From Rhodomicrobium sp. (lineage in GTDB: Bacteria > Pseudomonadota > Alphaproteobacteria > Rhizobiales > HXMU1428-3): a DNA stretch of 64,000 bases. Below, in pieces: positions 8,469 through 17,390 of the stretch. Below the pieces are notes generated by a model. It saw nothing but the letters and a program-made list of their open reading frames with translations. It searched no databases and had not been told where the DNA came from. A program made the position numbers and the translations under genes. Within the stretch, counting starts at the first letter, position 1; each line of letters starts with the position of its first letter. Where the stretch lies: contig BQJK01000003.1 of assembly GCA_021604665.1 (NCBI GenBank), positions 124,001-188,000 on the forward strand, read 5' to 3'.

Positions 8469-10076
8469 ATGGTCAGGCGCGGTTCATCTCGTCGGAATTC
8501 ACAAGGGAAGCGCCCTTCCCAAACTATTGATCTGAGTGCGAGCGAAGTTAGCTCCTCAGAAGATGAAGCAGCAAAAAAAGCTGATAAATCAAGTTCGGAT
8601 AAGACCATTTCTGAAAAGGCCATAGCTGGTGATGGTTCTGCGGCTCCTTCTGCCACTGCCAGCAAAGAAACAGATAATAAATCTCCTGACACAAAATCAG
8701 ATCCTAAAGCTGTGAGTGGCTCTAAAGATGAGAAAAGCGGTAGCCCTGCCGGGGGCAGTGGCGACGGCGGAGAGCCCCCCAAAGATGTGACAGCAAAAAA
8801 GACGGTCTCAAAAAAAGCCCCTTCTGAGAGCGGTAGCAAATCAGGTTCATTCTTTAAATTATTGGCTGCCAGCGTTGTTGGTGCGGTGTTGGCGCTTGGT
8901 GGTCAGCAGTTTATGCCTCGACTTGTTACAACAAGTGAAACGGCGGCTCTCACTACGCTTGAAAATGAGGTTAAAGACTTAAAGTCTGCAATCGGCTCGT
9001 TGTCTACCGAGGCGCAAGAGGCAACGGCCCGTAAGATAGATGAGTTGGAGGAAGCTGTGCAGGCGGCGCGTAAAGCTGCTGAGGGTGACGGCGATGTCGC
9101 GACCCGGCTTGGCCAAGTTGAGCAGACTATGAAAGACCTTACATCCCTTGCAAAAGGTGATGATGCGGTGGCTGGTGTGGCATCGATAGCGACCCGGGTG
9201 AATGAAATTGAAGGGCGGGTGGATAAGGCCTTAGATAGCATTCGCTCAGACTTTTCAGTTAAGTTTCGCCGTGAACTGGAGCAGGTCTCTAAGGAGATAG
9301 CGACACAAGAATCTCTCACACAAATAGAGGGTGTGAAGCTGACAGCTTCAACGCTTGGTAAAAAGCTGGCGCAATTGGATGCACAGTCAACTCAGTTAAG
9401 TCAGCAGATTGAAGCGCTAACTTCTGGTTTGGAAACTTTAAAAGACAATGCCCTGACAAAAACGGCGTTAAACACTAAGCTTGGCGGCATTCAAACCGAG
9501 CTTGAGAGTGTGTCAACACAGCTGGCAGCGGTAACGGCGCGTGAAAGCGAGGCTCATGAAGCGGCGCGTAAAAGTGCTTTGGCATTGGCTTTCTCAAATC
9601 TTAAACGGGCAATGAACCGGGGTGATGGCTATAGTAATGAGTTAAGCGCGGTGAAACGGCTTGCCAACCAGTCGCTTGATTTCAGCTTAATTGAACCGTT
9701 TGCAAATAGCGGTGTCCCCACTGAACAGAGCTTGCTTGAGACCTATTCGCCTTTGGCTGTTGAAGCTTTGGCGCGCGGTGAGACGAGCGATGACAGTTCC
9801 ACATGGGATAAGCTGGTTTCTAAAGCGCGGACGGCTGTAAACTATCGTCGTACCGGCGATGTGAAGGGCGATAATAATGAAGCTGTTTTGGCGCGCATGG
9901 AGCATAAATTCAAGGATGGCCATGTCGAGGATGTTTTAGCCGAGGCTAAGGCGCTTGATGGGCAAGCAGCTCAAATTATGGCGCCATGGCTACAGAAGCT
10001 TGAAGCCCGGTTGATGGTTGAGCGCACTGTGCAAAAATTGGAAGATCAACTGATTACTAATTTAGAGCCGCGCTAA
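8469..10076 (+). CDS. Mic60/mitofilin-like inner-membrane protein
   Basis: 535 residues. Residues 1-125 are low-complexity, charged and Ser/Lys/Asp-rich. One membrane helix follows (about 128-148, LLAASVVGAVLALGG), then a long heptad-rich coiled coil (about 165-375), then a helical C-terminal domain (about 385-535) of mitofilin type (COG4223). Alphaproteobacterial homologues are bacterial Mic60: they sit in the inner membrane with the coiled coil in the periplasm and shape membranes. In that group the gene lies in the haem operon between hemD and hemY, exactly as here. AGGAG before the ATG supports the start. Confidence 0.88.
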   Translation: MVRRGSSRRNSQGKRPSQTIDLSASEVSSSEDEAAKKADKSSSDKTISEKAIAGDGSAAPSATASKETDNKSPDTKSDPKAVSGSKDEKSGSPAGGSGDGGEPPKDVTAKKTVSKKAPSESGSKSGSFFKLLAASVVGAVLALGGQQFMPRLVTTSETAALTTLENEVKDLKSAIGSLSTEAQEATARKIDELEEAVQAARKAAEGDGDVATRLGQVEQTMKDLTSLAKGDDAVAGVASIATRVNEIEGRVDKALDSIRSDFSVKFRRELEQVSKEIATQESLTQIEGVKLTASTLGKKLAQLDAQSTQLSQQIEALTSGLETLKDNALTKTALNTKLGGIQTELESVSTQLAAVTARESEAHEAARKSALALAFSNLKRAMNRGDGYSNELSAVKRLANQSLDFSLIEPFANSGVPTEQSLLETYSPLAVEALARGETSDDSSTWDKLVSKARTAVNYRRTGDVKGDNNEAVLARMEHKFKDGHVEDVLAEAKALDGQAAQIMAPWLQKLEARLMVERTVQKLEDQLITNLEPR

Positions 10077-10159
10077 CCAATTGATCAGATGTGCTGCCAC
10101 TAGAATTATTTTGATTGATGTATTTTTAAAACGGCCACACTGAAGGATATGAGAGTCTT

Positions 10160-12043
10160 ATGTTTCGGATCATCTTTCTGATACTTGTTATTGCCGGGTT
10201 ATCGCTTGGGCTTTCCCAGTTAGCGGATATGGAAGGCAAGCTGATAATCCAGTGGCCGGGCGGCGAAATTCAACCGACCCTGATGCAAGCGGTGATTGGC
10301 CTTGTCTTATTGCTGTTTGTCTTAGTGCTTGGGTGGTCGATATTTCGGTTCATTCTCTCTTCGCCGGATCTGATGAGCCGCTATTTCAAACGTAAAAAAC
10401 AGGAAAAAGGGCTAGATGCTCTTTCTAGCGGCTTGATTGCGCTTGGGGCGGGGGATAATAACACTGCCCTCAGACATGCGATGCAAGCGCGCCGTAGTTT
10501 GCCGAATGAGCCGATGACCCAGATGTTACGGGCGCAAGCGGCCGAATTGCAGGGTGATACCGCGCAGGCTACCCGCATTTATGAAAGCATGCTGGCGGCA
10601 GCCGACACGGAAGTGATGGGGCTGCGCGGGCTTTATATGCTGGCGCTACAACAGAATGAGCCGGTGGCGGCTGAGCAATATGCGGACAGGGCAACCGTTA
10701 GGCGGCCGGACCTGTCTTGGGCAGTGATGGGATTATTTGATCTGCAATGCCGCCGTAAGGGCTGGGCTGATGCGTTAGAAACCCTGAAAATTGCGAGTGA
10801 TCATGGGCATGTTTCTTCTCGCCGTGGCAAACGTGACCGGGCTGTATTGCTCACCGCGCTGGCGATGGAGCTTGAAGATGATGATATGGAAACGGCGCTT
10901 GGCTATGCTGTTGAAGCAAACCGGCTGGCCCCTAACCTTATTCCGGCAGCTGTTGTGGCGGGGCGTATTTATGCCAGCCAGGGCAAAATGGGTCCGGCGC
11001 TTAAAATTGTTCGTAAATCCTGGCGCTTGGGCCCACATCCTGACCTTGCTGTGGTTAGCGCTTATGCCCGGCCAGGTGACAGTGTCCGCGACCGCATGCA
11101 GCGCATTAAAGATCTAGCTGGTTTAACACCGGGGCACCGGGAAGCGGCAATCGCTTTGGCAAATGCCGCGGTTGAAGCTGGTGACTGGGCGATGGCCCGG
11201 CAGGCGCTTGGACCGCTGGCACGGGCGCGGCCAACGCAGCGTGTTTGTACCTTGATGGCACGGATAGAAGCGGCTGATAGTGGCAATAAAGGCTTCATCA
11301 AAGAATGGCTGGCGCGGGGGATTAACGCGGCTGGTGATCCGAAATGGGTGGCGGATGGTGTTGTCTCTGATGAGTGGCAGCCGATTTCACCGCTCACTGG
11401 CAAGCTGGATGCGTTTACATGGGAAGTGCCTTCTGAAGATGAGCAGCTGAGTTATGATACGCTGACCTTAAAGAACCTCCTTACCGGCTTGGTTGTGGCT
11501 GAAGGTCTTGAGAGTGATGCTGATGGTGATGTGGTTGATGGCAAAACTATTGATAGCGCTGAAACGGATGGTCAGCCTGAAGATGGCGGAGATGATGAGG
11601 GTATAGCTAATCCTGTTGATGAGGCAGAGAGCAAGTCGGAGAAAAAGGCTAGTCCCAATGTAGCTGATGATCAGGCGCCTGAAGGGCAAGATGCTAAAGA
11701 GGCGGCGCCAGATGAGGACAATGAACCGGTGCTGCTTGGTAAAGATGATAAGCTTGACGCTGACTATGAAGCTTCTTTGCCGGTGATTGTGGATGTAGAA
11801 AAAGCTGAAATAATAGAAGATGATGTGAAAGAACGGCAAACAGCTGCTAATACCGAAGATGATAAAGTTGTTGATGCTGAGATTGTCTCTGAGAATAAAC
11901 AATCGCAAAAAAAGAATAATAAAAGACGGTCTCGTAAGCGGCGCACTAAAATCTATGTCGCCCCGCCTGCGCCTGATGATCCGGGTACAGACAGCGCAGA
12001 TGACTATGATGTGCCGGACAAGATGAGACCTATCCGCTATTAG
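10160..12043 (+). CDS. hemY: HemY family protein
   Basis: 627 residues. Two N-terminal membrane helices (about 2-20 and 41-66) are followed by the HemY_N domain and TPR-like helical repeats (about 90-370). Unlike short homologues it has a long acidic low-complexity tail (about 440-580) that ends in a basic patch with NNKRRSRKRR. HemY of this type is linked to late haem synthesis by operon position; its reaction is unknown, and it is not the protoporphyrinogen oxidase also called HemY. It closes the hemC-hemD-mic60-hemY group. Its stop codon overlaps that of the convergent cobL. Confidence 0.9.
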   Translation: MFRIIFLILVIAGLSLGLSQLADMEGKLIIQWPGGEIQPTLMQAVIGLVLLLFVLVLGWSIFRFILSSPDLMSRYFKRKKQEKGLDALSSGLIALGAGDNNTALRHAMQARRSLPNEPMTQMLRAQAAELQGDTAQATRIYESMLAAADTEVMGLRGLYMLALQQNEPVAAEQYADRATVRRPDLSWAVMGLFDLQCRRKGWADALETLKIASDHGHVSSRRGKRDRAVLLTALAMELEDDDMETALGYAVEANRLAPNLIPAAVVAGRIYASQGKMGPALKIVRKSWRLGPHPDLAVVSAYARPGDSVRDRMQRIKDLAGLTPGHREAAIALANAAVEAGDWAMARQALGPLARARPTQRVCTLMARIEAADSGNKGFIKEWLARGINAAGDPKWVADGVVSDEWQPISPLTGKLDAFTWEVPSEDEQLSYDTLTLKNLLTGLVVAEGLESDADGDVVDGKTIDSAETDGQPEDGGDDEGIANPVDEAESKSEKKASPNVADDQAPEGQDAKEAAPDEDNEPVLLGKDDKLDADYEASLPVIVDVEKAEIIEDDVKERQTAANTEDDKVVDAEIVSENKQSQKKNNKRRSRKRRTKIYVAPPAPDDPGTDSADDYDVPDKMRPIRY

Positions 12044-13290
12044 CCTTGTTTATGGAAGACCCATTGTGTGATGGGCATTTTAGGTCGCCAGCCGTTAAAG
12101 CGGCCAACGGGGGAAGCGCTTTCCTGCGAGAACCGAGTGAGGCTGCCGCCGTTTTGGCAGTAGGCACTAATCAGCAGGGCTTCGCCTTCTATTGTCACGC
12201 TATTGGCAACCAGGCGGCCGCCGGGGTTTAATTTTTCTAGCGCTATTGTCAACAAGCTCGGGGCTGTGACACCACCGCCGATAAAGATCGCGTCTGGGGT
12301 TTCAAGATTTTTCAATATGTCTGGGGCGCTGCCTTCACATATCTCTAGATTTGTAACACCTAAGATGTTTGCATTTCTTTGAATGCGGGCGCTTCTTGTG
12401 GTGTTTTGCTCGACAGCTATGGCGCGGGCTGTTTCGGCTGCACGGCACCATTCAATGCTGATTGAGCCTGAGCCAGCGCCAATATCCCATAATATTTCAG
12501 ACGGCCCGGGGCGGAGATGGGCCATGACAATGGCACGCATGTTTTGCCGGGTCATTTGACCATCATGCTCGAAGGCTTCATCTGGCAGGCCGGGTTGTGA
12601 GGTCAGTCTCAAGGCGGTTGCATCTTGTTTTAATGTGATGGCAAGGCTGGTGAGGGCTGCGGCTTTTTCAAGGGCCGTTAGCTCGGTGGCTTTTAACTCA
12701 GTGTGAGTTTCACTTTCGCTGCCGAGATTTTCAATCAGGGTAACGCTGGAGGCGCCGTAGCCTTTGTTGGTAAGATAGCTACCAACTTCATTTATATCCG
12801 CGCGGTTTGAGGGGAGAAGGATGAGTTGTGCCCCCGGTGCCAAATGACGCGCCATACTGTGGAGTGGCTGACTGCAAAGGGAGAGGCTTTTCACCTCAGC
12901 TGTTGGCCAACCCATGACGGCTGAAACCAGAGTGATGATGGAGGGAGCCGGGAGTATAAGCAGCTCTTCTTTCTGTAGCTCTGAGACAAGATGCTGGCCG
13001 ATGCCCCAGCAAAGAGGATCACCGCTAGCAAGAATAACTGTGTGATCTGGTTTTTCATTTAGAAGCTCAGCGACAGCGGGCATCATTGGAGATGGCCAGG
13101 GGCAGCGTTTTGCTGCAGGGGTCATTGCTTCAGGTATGAGGTTCAGCTGACGGTCCCCGGCGTAGAGGCGTTTGGCAGACTGTAAAGCGGATTTGGCTCT
13201 GGGCCCAAGGGCCTCGGCCCCTTCCAGGCCAATACCGATGACAGTGAGCCAGGTTTGATGCCTGCTGGCAGTTGAATTATTATCAGTCAT
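12040..13290 (-). CDS. cobL: Precorrin-6Y C5,15-methyltransferase (decarboxylating) CobL
   Basis: 416 residues, a fusion of CbiE-like and CbiT-like halves. The N-terminal half (about 13-205) is a tetrapyrrole methylase with VIGIGLEGAEAL and the ILASGDPLCWGIG motif (about 89-101). The C-terminal half is a SAM-dependent CbiT methyltransferase with the ILWDIGAGSGSISIEW glycine-rich loop (about 264-279). It methylates C5 and C15 of precorrin-6B and decarboxylates the acetate side chain at C12. cobK, the preceding step, is just upstream on the same strand. The gene ends tail-to-tail with hemY, sharing four bases. Confidence 0.96.
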   Translation of the reverse strand: MTDNNSTASRHQTWLTVIGIGLEGAEALGPRAKSALQSAKRLYAGDRQLNLIPEAMTPAAKRCPWPSPMMPAVAELLNEKPDHTVILASGDPLCWGIGQHLVSELQKEELLILPAPSIITLVSAVMGWPTAEVKSLSLCSQPLHSMARHLAPGAQLILLPSNRADINEVGSYLTNKGYGASSVTLIENLGSESETHTELKATELTALEKAAALTSLAITLKQDATALRLTSQPGLPDEAFEHDGQMTRQNMRAIVMAHLRPGPSEILWDIGAGSGSISIEWCRAAETARAIAVEQNTTRSARIQRNANILGVTNLEICEGSAPDILKNLETPDAIFIGGGVTAPSLLTIALEKLNPGGRLVANSVTIEGEALLISAYCQNGGSLTRFSQESASPVGRFNGWRPKMPITQWVFHKQG

Positions 13291-13353
13291 GTTTTTTCCT
13301 TATGCGCGCTACCGCTGAATGAACTTTAAAGGGCTTGCCTCTAGCTATTTTTC

Positions 13354-14136
13354 TTAATGCAAAAGTTCATCTATCCATGTGAGGGCGTCTTCAATGGTTG
13401 CGGCGAGCTTGGTGCCAGGGTTCGGTTCTGGCAGGGGCGGTCTTGTGATCATTATTATTGGCAAATTTGCGTCTCTTGCGGCGATGAGTTTGGCGCTTGC
13501 TGCCGGGCCGCCGCTATTTTTTGAGACGATGGCACGAATATTATATTGTTTTATGAGGGCGCGTTCATTCTCTAGCGTGAAGGGCCCTTTGTCATAAATA
13601 AAGCTGAAATTAGCTGGATATGCCTCTTCATCTGCTCTCACACTGCCATTTACCTTGGCGGGCTCTATGGTGCGGGCGATGAATGTAATGTCTTGCCGAT
13701 TTAGGAAAGATGAGAGCTCTAACCTGCCTGTGGTGAGAAGGGTTGGGCTATGCTCACTTGTTAAGATGCTTGCGGCTTCCTCTGTTGATTTAACCTCTAC
13801 CCATTGATCTCGGCAAGTTTTTTGCCAGGCTGGTCGTCTGATGTGGAGCAGCGGCCGCCCGGTGAGAGCTGCGGCTTTGGCGGCATTACGGCTGATCGCA
13901 GCGGCAAATGGATGGGTTGCATCTATCAGAGCTGTTATATTCTCGTTGCGGATATAAGCTGCCAGTCCCTCAGCCCCACCGAACCCACCTGTGCGAAAGG
14001 GCCCGAGCGGTTTGCGCGGCAGGGAGGTGCGCCCAGCGAAAGAGGTGATGGCAATGGCTGAGGGGTGATTATGCAGCGCTTTATCAAGCGCGAAGCCTTC
14101 ACCAGAGCCACCAAGAATGAGAATTTTATATTTCAT
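13354..14136 (-). CDS. cobK: Precorrin-6A reductase CobK
   Basis: 260 residues of the CobK/CbiJ family. It uses NADPH to reduce precorrin-6A to precorrin-6B. Typical are the N-terminal ILILGGSGEGFALDKAL (dinucleotide-binding), the DATHPFA motif (about 74-80) and the VSKNSGGPAASAKL segment near the C-terminus. I chose ATG 14136; an in-frame TTG three codons upstream is possible. It precedes cobL on the same strand and is divergent from cobB. Confidence 0.95.
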   Translation of the reverse strand: MKYKILILGGSGEGFALDKALHNHPSAIAITSFAGRTSLPRKPLGPFRTGGFGGAEGLAAYIRNENITALIDATHPFAAAISRNAAKAAALTGRPLLHIRRPAWQKTCRDQWVEVKSTEEAASILTSEHSPTLLTTGRLELSSFLNRQDITFIARTIEPAKVNGSVRADEEAYPANFSFIYDKGPFTLENERALIKQYNIRAIVSKNSGGPAASAKLIAARDANLPIIMITRPPLPEPNPGTKLAATIEDALTWIDELLH

Positions 14137-14330
14137 AGTGATCAAACAGCAATGAGCTGCATATTATGAGGCCAGCAGTAACCATAGCTGGTTAGCAGCG
14201 GCTGATTGGTTATTTAGACAATTGCGCTTCTTGCACCGGGTTGATACCACTATTTTTTCAGCTTTGTTATCCTTTAATTGAGGGTTCGGCAAAGCGGGTG
14301 ATCTCTCTCCATGAGGATAATGATTAGTCT

Positions 14331-15674
14331 ATGTCTGAATTTGAAAATGCTTGTACCGGTTTTTCAGGGCGTGGGTTTATTCTGGCGGCGCCCCATAGTG
14401 GCTCTGGCAAAACCACCTTGACCATTGGTCTGTTGCGGGCATTGGCGAGACAGGGGCATGCTATTCAGCCGGCAAAAGTCGGGCCGGATTATATTGACCC
14501 GCAATTTCATCAGGTTGCCAGCGGGGTGCCTTCGCTTAACCTTGATGGTTGGGCCATGCGGGGGGAAACCCTCTCGGCCTTTGGTGAGGCGATGGCGACG
14601 CAGCCAGGGCTCACGGTGATTGAAGGGGTGATGGGGCTTTTCGATGGGGCTGTTAAGTCTGGTGTGCTGGGGCATGGGGCGACGGCTGATCTGGCAAAGT
14701 TTCTTGGCTTACCCGTTATTTTGGTGGTTGATTGCGCCGGTATGGGGCAATCAGTTGCGGCATTGGTGAAAGGCTTTGCTTCATTTGACCCAGATGTGCA
14801 GGTTGCGGGGGTAATTCTTAATAAGCTTGGCTCTTTGCGGCATGTGGACATGATGACTGAGGCGCTCATGAAACTGGGCATGCCAGTCATTGGAGCGGTG
14901 ACGCGCTCTGATGAAATGGAGCTTCCCTCGCGCCATCTTGGGTTGGTGCAAGCTGGTGAGATGGCAGATATTGAGGCGCGCATTGAGCTGATCGCTGACC
15001 ATGTTGAGCGTTCATTAGATTTTGATCTGCTGCTTGGTCTTGCTGGTCAATTTACTGGTGCTGTTGGGGCTAGGGCTGAGTTCTGTGCCGCGCCAGCCGG
15101 CGTTGGTCCGGCACCTATTGGGCAATCAATTGCCGTTGCCTCTGATGAGGCGTTTCGGTTTTTCTATCCGCATCTGAAAAAGGCCTGGCTTGAGGCACAG
15201 GTCTCGCTTTCATTCTTTTCGCCGCTAGCAGATGAAGCACCAGCCAAGGGCGCAGATGCAATTTTTTTACCGGGTGGTTATCCAGAGCTTTATGCCGGGC
15301 AGCTTGCAGGGGCTGGGCAGTTTCGCACAGGCATGAAAGCTGCTGCTGAGAGCGGCAAAGTTATTTACGGTGAGTGCGGTGGCTATATGACACTTGGTGA
15401 CGGGTTAACTGATAAAAACGGGCAAAAACACCAGATGCTTGGGCTGTTACAGCTGGAAACATCATTTGAGACGCGCAAACTTCACCTTGGCTACCGCCAT
15501 GTGAAAGCTTGTGAGACTGGTTTAACTTATCGCGGCCATGAGTTTCATTATTCCACCATCTGTCATGAGCAGGGCAGCCCGCTTTATAAAGATATGGACA
15601 GTGAGACGGTTTATGGCTTGCGTGATGGCTCTGTCGCCGGCTCATTTATTCATCTGATTGATCAGGCGGTATAA
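14331..15674 (+). CDS. cobB: Cobyrinic acid a,c-diamide synthase (CobB/CbiA)
   Basis: 447 residues. An N-terminal ATP-binding domain with the P-loop APHSGSGKTTLT (about 19-30) is joined to a type 1 glutamine amidotransferase domain with the nucleophile elbow YGECGGYM (about 343-350) and a C-terminal histidine in FIHL. It amidates the a and c side chains of hydrogenobyrinic (aerobic route) or cobyrinic acid using glutamine and ATP. With CobN in the cluster the aerobic substrate, hydrogenobyrinate, is expected. The gene is divergent from cobK and convergent with the DUF1636 gene. Confidence 0.96.
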   Translation: MSEFENACTGFSGRGFILAAPHSGSGKTTLTIGLLRALARQGHAIQPAKVGPDYIDPQFHQVASGVPSLNLDGWAMRGETLSAFGEAMATQPGLTVIEGVMGLFDGAVKSGVLGHGATADLAKFLGLPVILVVDCAGMGQSVAALVKGFASFDPDVQVAGVILNKLGSLRHVDMMTEALMKLGMPVIGAVTRSDEMELPSRHLGLVQAGEMADIEARIELIADHVERSLDFDLLLGLAGQFTGAVGARAEFCAAPAGVGPAPIGQSIAVASDEAFRFFYPHLKKAWLEAQVSLSFFSPLADEAPAKGADAIFLPGGYPELYAGQLAGAGQFRTGMKAAAESGKVIYGECGGYMTLGDGLTDKNGQKHQMLGLLQLETSFETRKLHLGYRHVKACETGLTYRGHEFHYSTICHEQGSPLYKDMDSETVYGLRDGSVAGSFIHLIDQAV

Positions 15675-15722
15675 GGTTGCCTGCCCGATTGCAGCGGGCT
15701 GCGAGCATGAGTTGGCTCTGCT

Positions 15723-16151
15723 TTATTCCGCCGTTTCGTCCTGTTTCGGGTCTGTTATGCGCTGATGGGTAGCGCTGAAGGATGGGGTGCGGGAAATGGT
15801 GCCCTTGCGGATTTGTTCTGGACGGTCACGCCATGCGGGGATGCCATCCGGGCTTTCTGCATAGAATTTGGCGAATGTGATAATGTCATCTGCAGCGGTT
15901 TTAGGGTCAAGATCGCCAATGGTGAAGGTGAATTTGCCAGGTGAGATAAAGGCGCAGGTGGCCGGGCGCGAGCAAACGCTCATACACTGCATCATTTTAA
16001 GTGAAAAGCGTTGGGCTAACCCTTGATTTTCAAGCTTTTCAGCCAAATCCGCGGCTAAGTCGCGGCCAGGGCGCAAGGGGCTATCTGCATCAGCATTTTT
16101 GGGCCGGCAGGCGCCGCAAATGTATATTTCTAGGTCTGGATTTTTGCTCAT
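15723..16151 (-). CDS. DUF1636 protein, metal-binding, cobalamin-linked
   Basis: 142 residues of the DUF1636 family. Residues about 8-75 contain four cysteines: CGACRPKN near the N-terminus and CMSVCSRPATCAF in the middle. This spacing resembles thioredoxin-like 2Fe-2S ferredoxins and suggests a metal site. The family is often found in cobalamin clusters, but I know of no demonstrated reaction. Here it lies between cobB (convergent) and cobC (divergent), which supports a cobalamin role. The ATG at 16151 gives MSKNPDLEIYICGAC; an in-frame TTG seven codons upstream is less likely. The ribosome binding site is weak. Confidence 0.82.
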   Translation of the reverse strand: MSKNPDLEIYICGACRPKNADADSPLRPGRDLAADLAEKLENQGLAQRFSLKMMQCMSVCSRPATCAFISPGKFTFTIGDLDPKTAADDIITFAKFYAESPDGIPAWRDRPEQIRKGTISRTPSFSATHQRITDPKQDETAE

Positions 16152-16284
16152 GGTGGCGGAGAGTGGCGGCAAATCGCGTCTCCGTCAAGTCATTAACGAG
16201 ATTGAATAATATGCCGCGCTCATGCATAGTTATCACCGCCTCAGAAGGCGCTACAGACAAGGTTTGAGATCAGGAGTTTTTGTG

Positions 16285-17292
16285 ATGCAACATGGTGGTG
16301 ATCTTTCCAAAGCTGTTCAAACTTACGCCATTGAAAAATGGAAATGGATGGATCTTTCAACGGGTGTGAACCCCAATGGCTATGCCATTGAGCGGTTGCC
16401 GCAATCCTGTTTTGAGAAATTGCCCGACAGCCAGGAGTTAACGGCTTTGGCAGAAGCGGCGCGCCGGGCATATCAAGTGCCTGATACGCAGGGGCTTATC
16501 GCTGCGCCCGGCTCTGAGTTTCTTATTCAGGCGCTGCCGCAAACTCGGAGTCTCTCAAAGGTTGCCATTCTTGGTCCGACATTTTCTTCTCATGAGGCGG
16601 GCTGGCGGCGCTATGGGCATCAGGTGCGGCTTATTTCTCAGCTTGATGAGATAGACGACGAGACGGTTGTGGTGATTGTTAACCCGAATAATCCTGATGG
16701 GCGGGTTTTAAAACCGGGTCAGATTAAAAAACTAGCTGGCGAGCTTCTGAAACGGGGCGGGCTTTTGGTCATTGATGAAGCCTTTGTTGATGTGATGCCA
16801 GAGGTGAGCTTTGTGCCGAAAGAGCCGCTGGAGAATGTGGTTATCCTGCGCTCAATTGGTAAATTCTTTGGCCTGGCCGGTGTGCGGCTTGGTTTTGCTG
16901 TTGGGCCTAACCGGCTGCTTGATCCGCTACGCGAAAGCCTTGGGGCCTGGGCTGTTTCTGGCCCGGCGATTGCCATTGGCACTGAGGTTTTAAATGATAG
17001 GGACTGGCAAGAGCAGACCCGCTCTGTTTTAAGGCTGCAAGCTAGACAGCACCGTGATGTTTATGAGGGGTATGGTGTAAAGATTGTGGGGGGCACGCCA
17101 TTGTTTCAGCTGATTGAAGTGGATGATGCGCGCAAGGTGCATCATGAGCTGGCAAAACGGGCGGTATGGACACGGCTATTTGATTATAACACCAATTGGT
17201 TGCGGGTTGGGCTTTGCAAAACTCAAACGGACCTACGTCAATTTGCCGATAGACTTGAGACTGTTTTGAGATTAAGTCAAAAAGCTGCGTAA
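16285..17292 (+). CDS. cobC: Threonine-phosphate decarboxylase CobC
   Basis: 335 residues, fold type I PLP enzyme of the CobC/CobD family. It makes (R)-1-amino-2-propanol phosphate from L-threonine phosphate for the cobalamin linker. Signature pieces are HGGDL and WMDLSTGVNPNGY at the N-terminus, VNPNNPDGR, the aspartate motif LLVIDEAFVD, and the PLP-lysine region RSIGKFFGLAGVRLGF. ATG 16285 has AGGAG eight bases upstream; an in-frame extension from 16222 is not supported. cobD follows on the same strand after 98 bases. Confidence 0.94.
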   Translation: MQHGGDLSKAVQTYAIEKWKWMDLSTGVNPNGYAIERLPQSCFEKLPDSQELTALAEAARRAYQVPDTQGLIAAPGSEFLIQALPQTRSLSKVAILGPTFSSHEAGWRRYGHQVRLISQLDEIDDETVVVIVNPNNPDGRVLKPGQIKKLAGELLKRGGLLVIDEAFVDVMPEVSFVPKEPLENVVILRSIGKFFGLAGVRLGFAVGPNRLLDPLRESLGAWAVSGPAIAIGTEVLNDRDWQEQTRSVLRLQARQHRDVYEGYGVKIVGGTPLFQLIEVDDARKVHHELAKRAVWTRLFDYNTNWLRVGLCKTQTDLRQFADRLETVLRLSQKAA

Positions 17293-17390
17293 AGCTTATA
17301 GGTGATGGCCATATTTTCTAATTAAACTAATCTGGCGGTGACTTAATTCATTTCTCTGACGCTTTTTTCAAGGATCTTAAGAGATAAAAT

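Noticed and set aside
11468-11908. Open frame antisense to the hemY tail
   Set aside because: A by-product of the acidic low-complexity hemY C-terminus, which reads as Ile/Leu/Phe-rich in reverse.
14146-14330. Possible cobalamin riboswitch in the cobK-cobB gap
   Set aside because: No B12 box or core motif on either strand; the same holds for the cobN and cobP-cobU upstream regions by eye.
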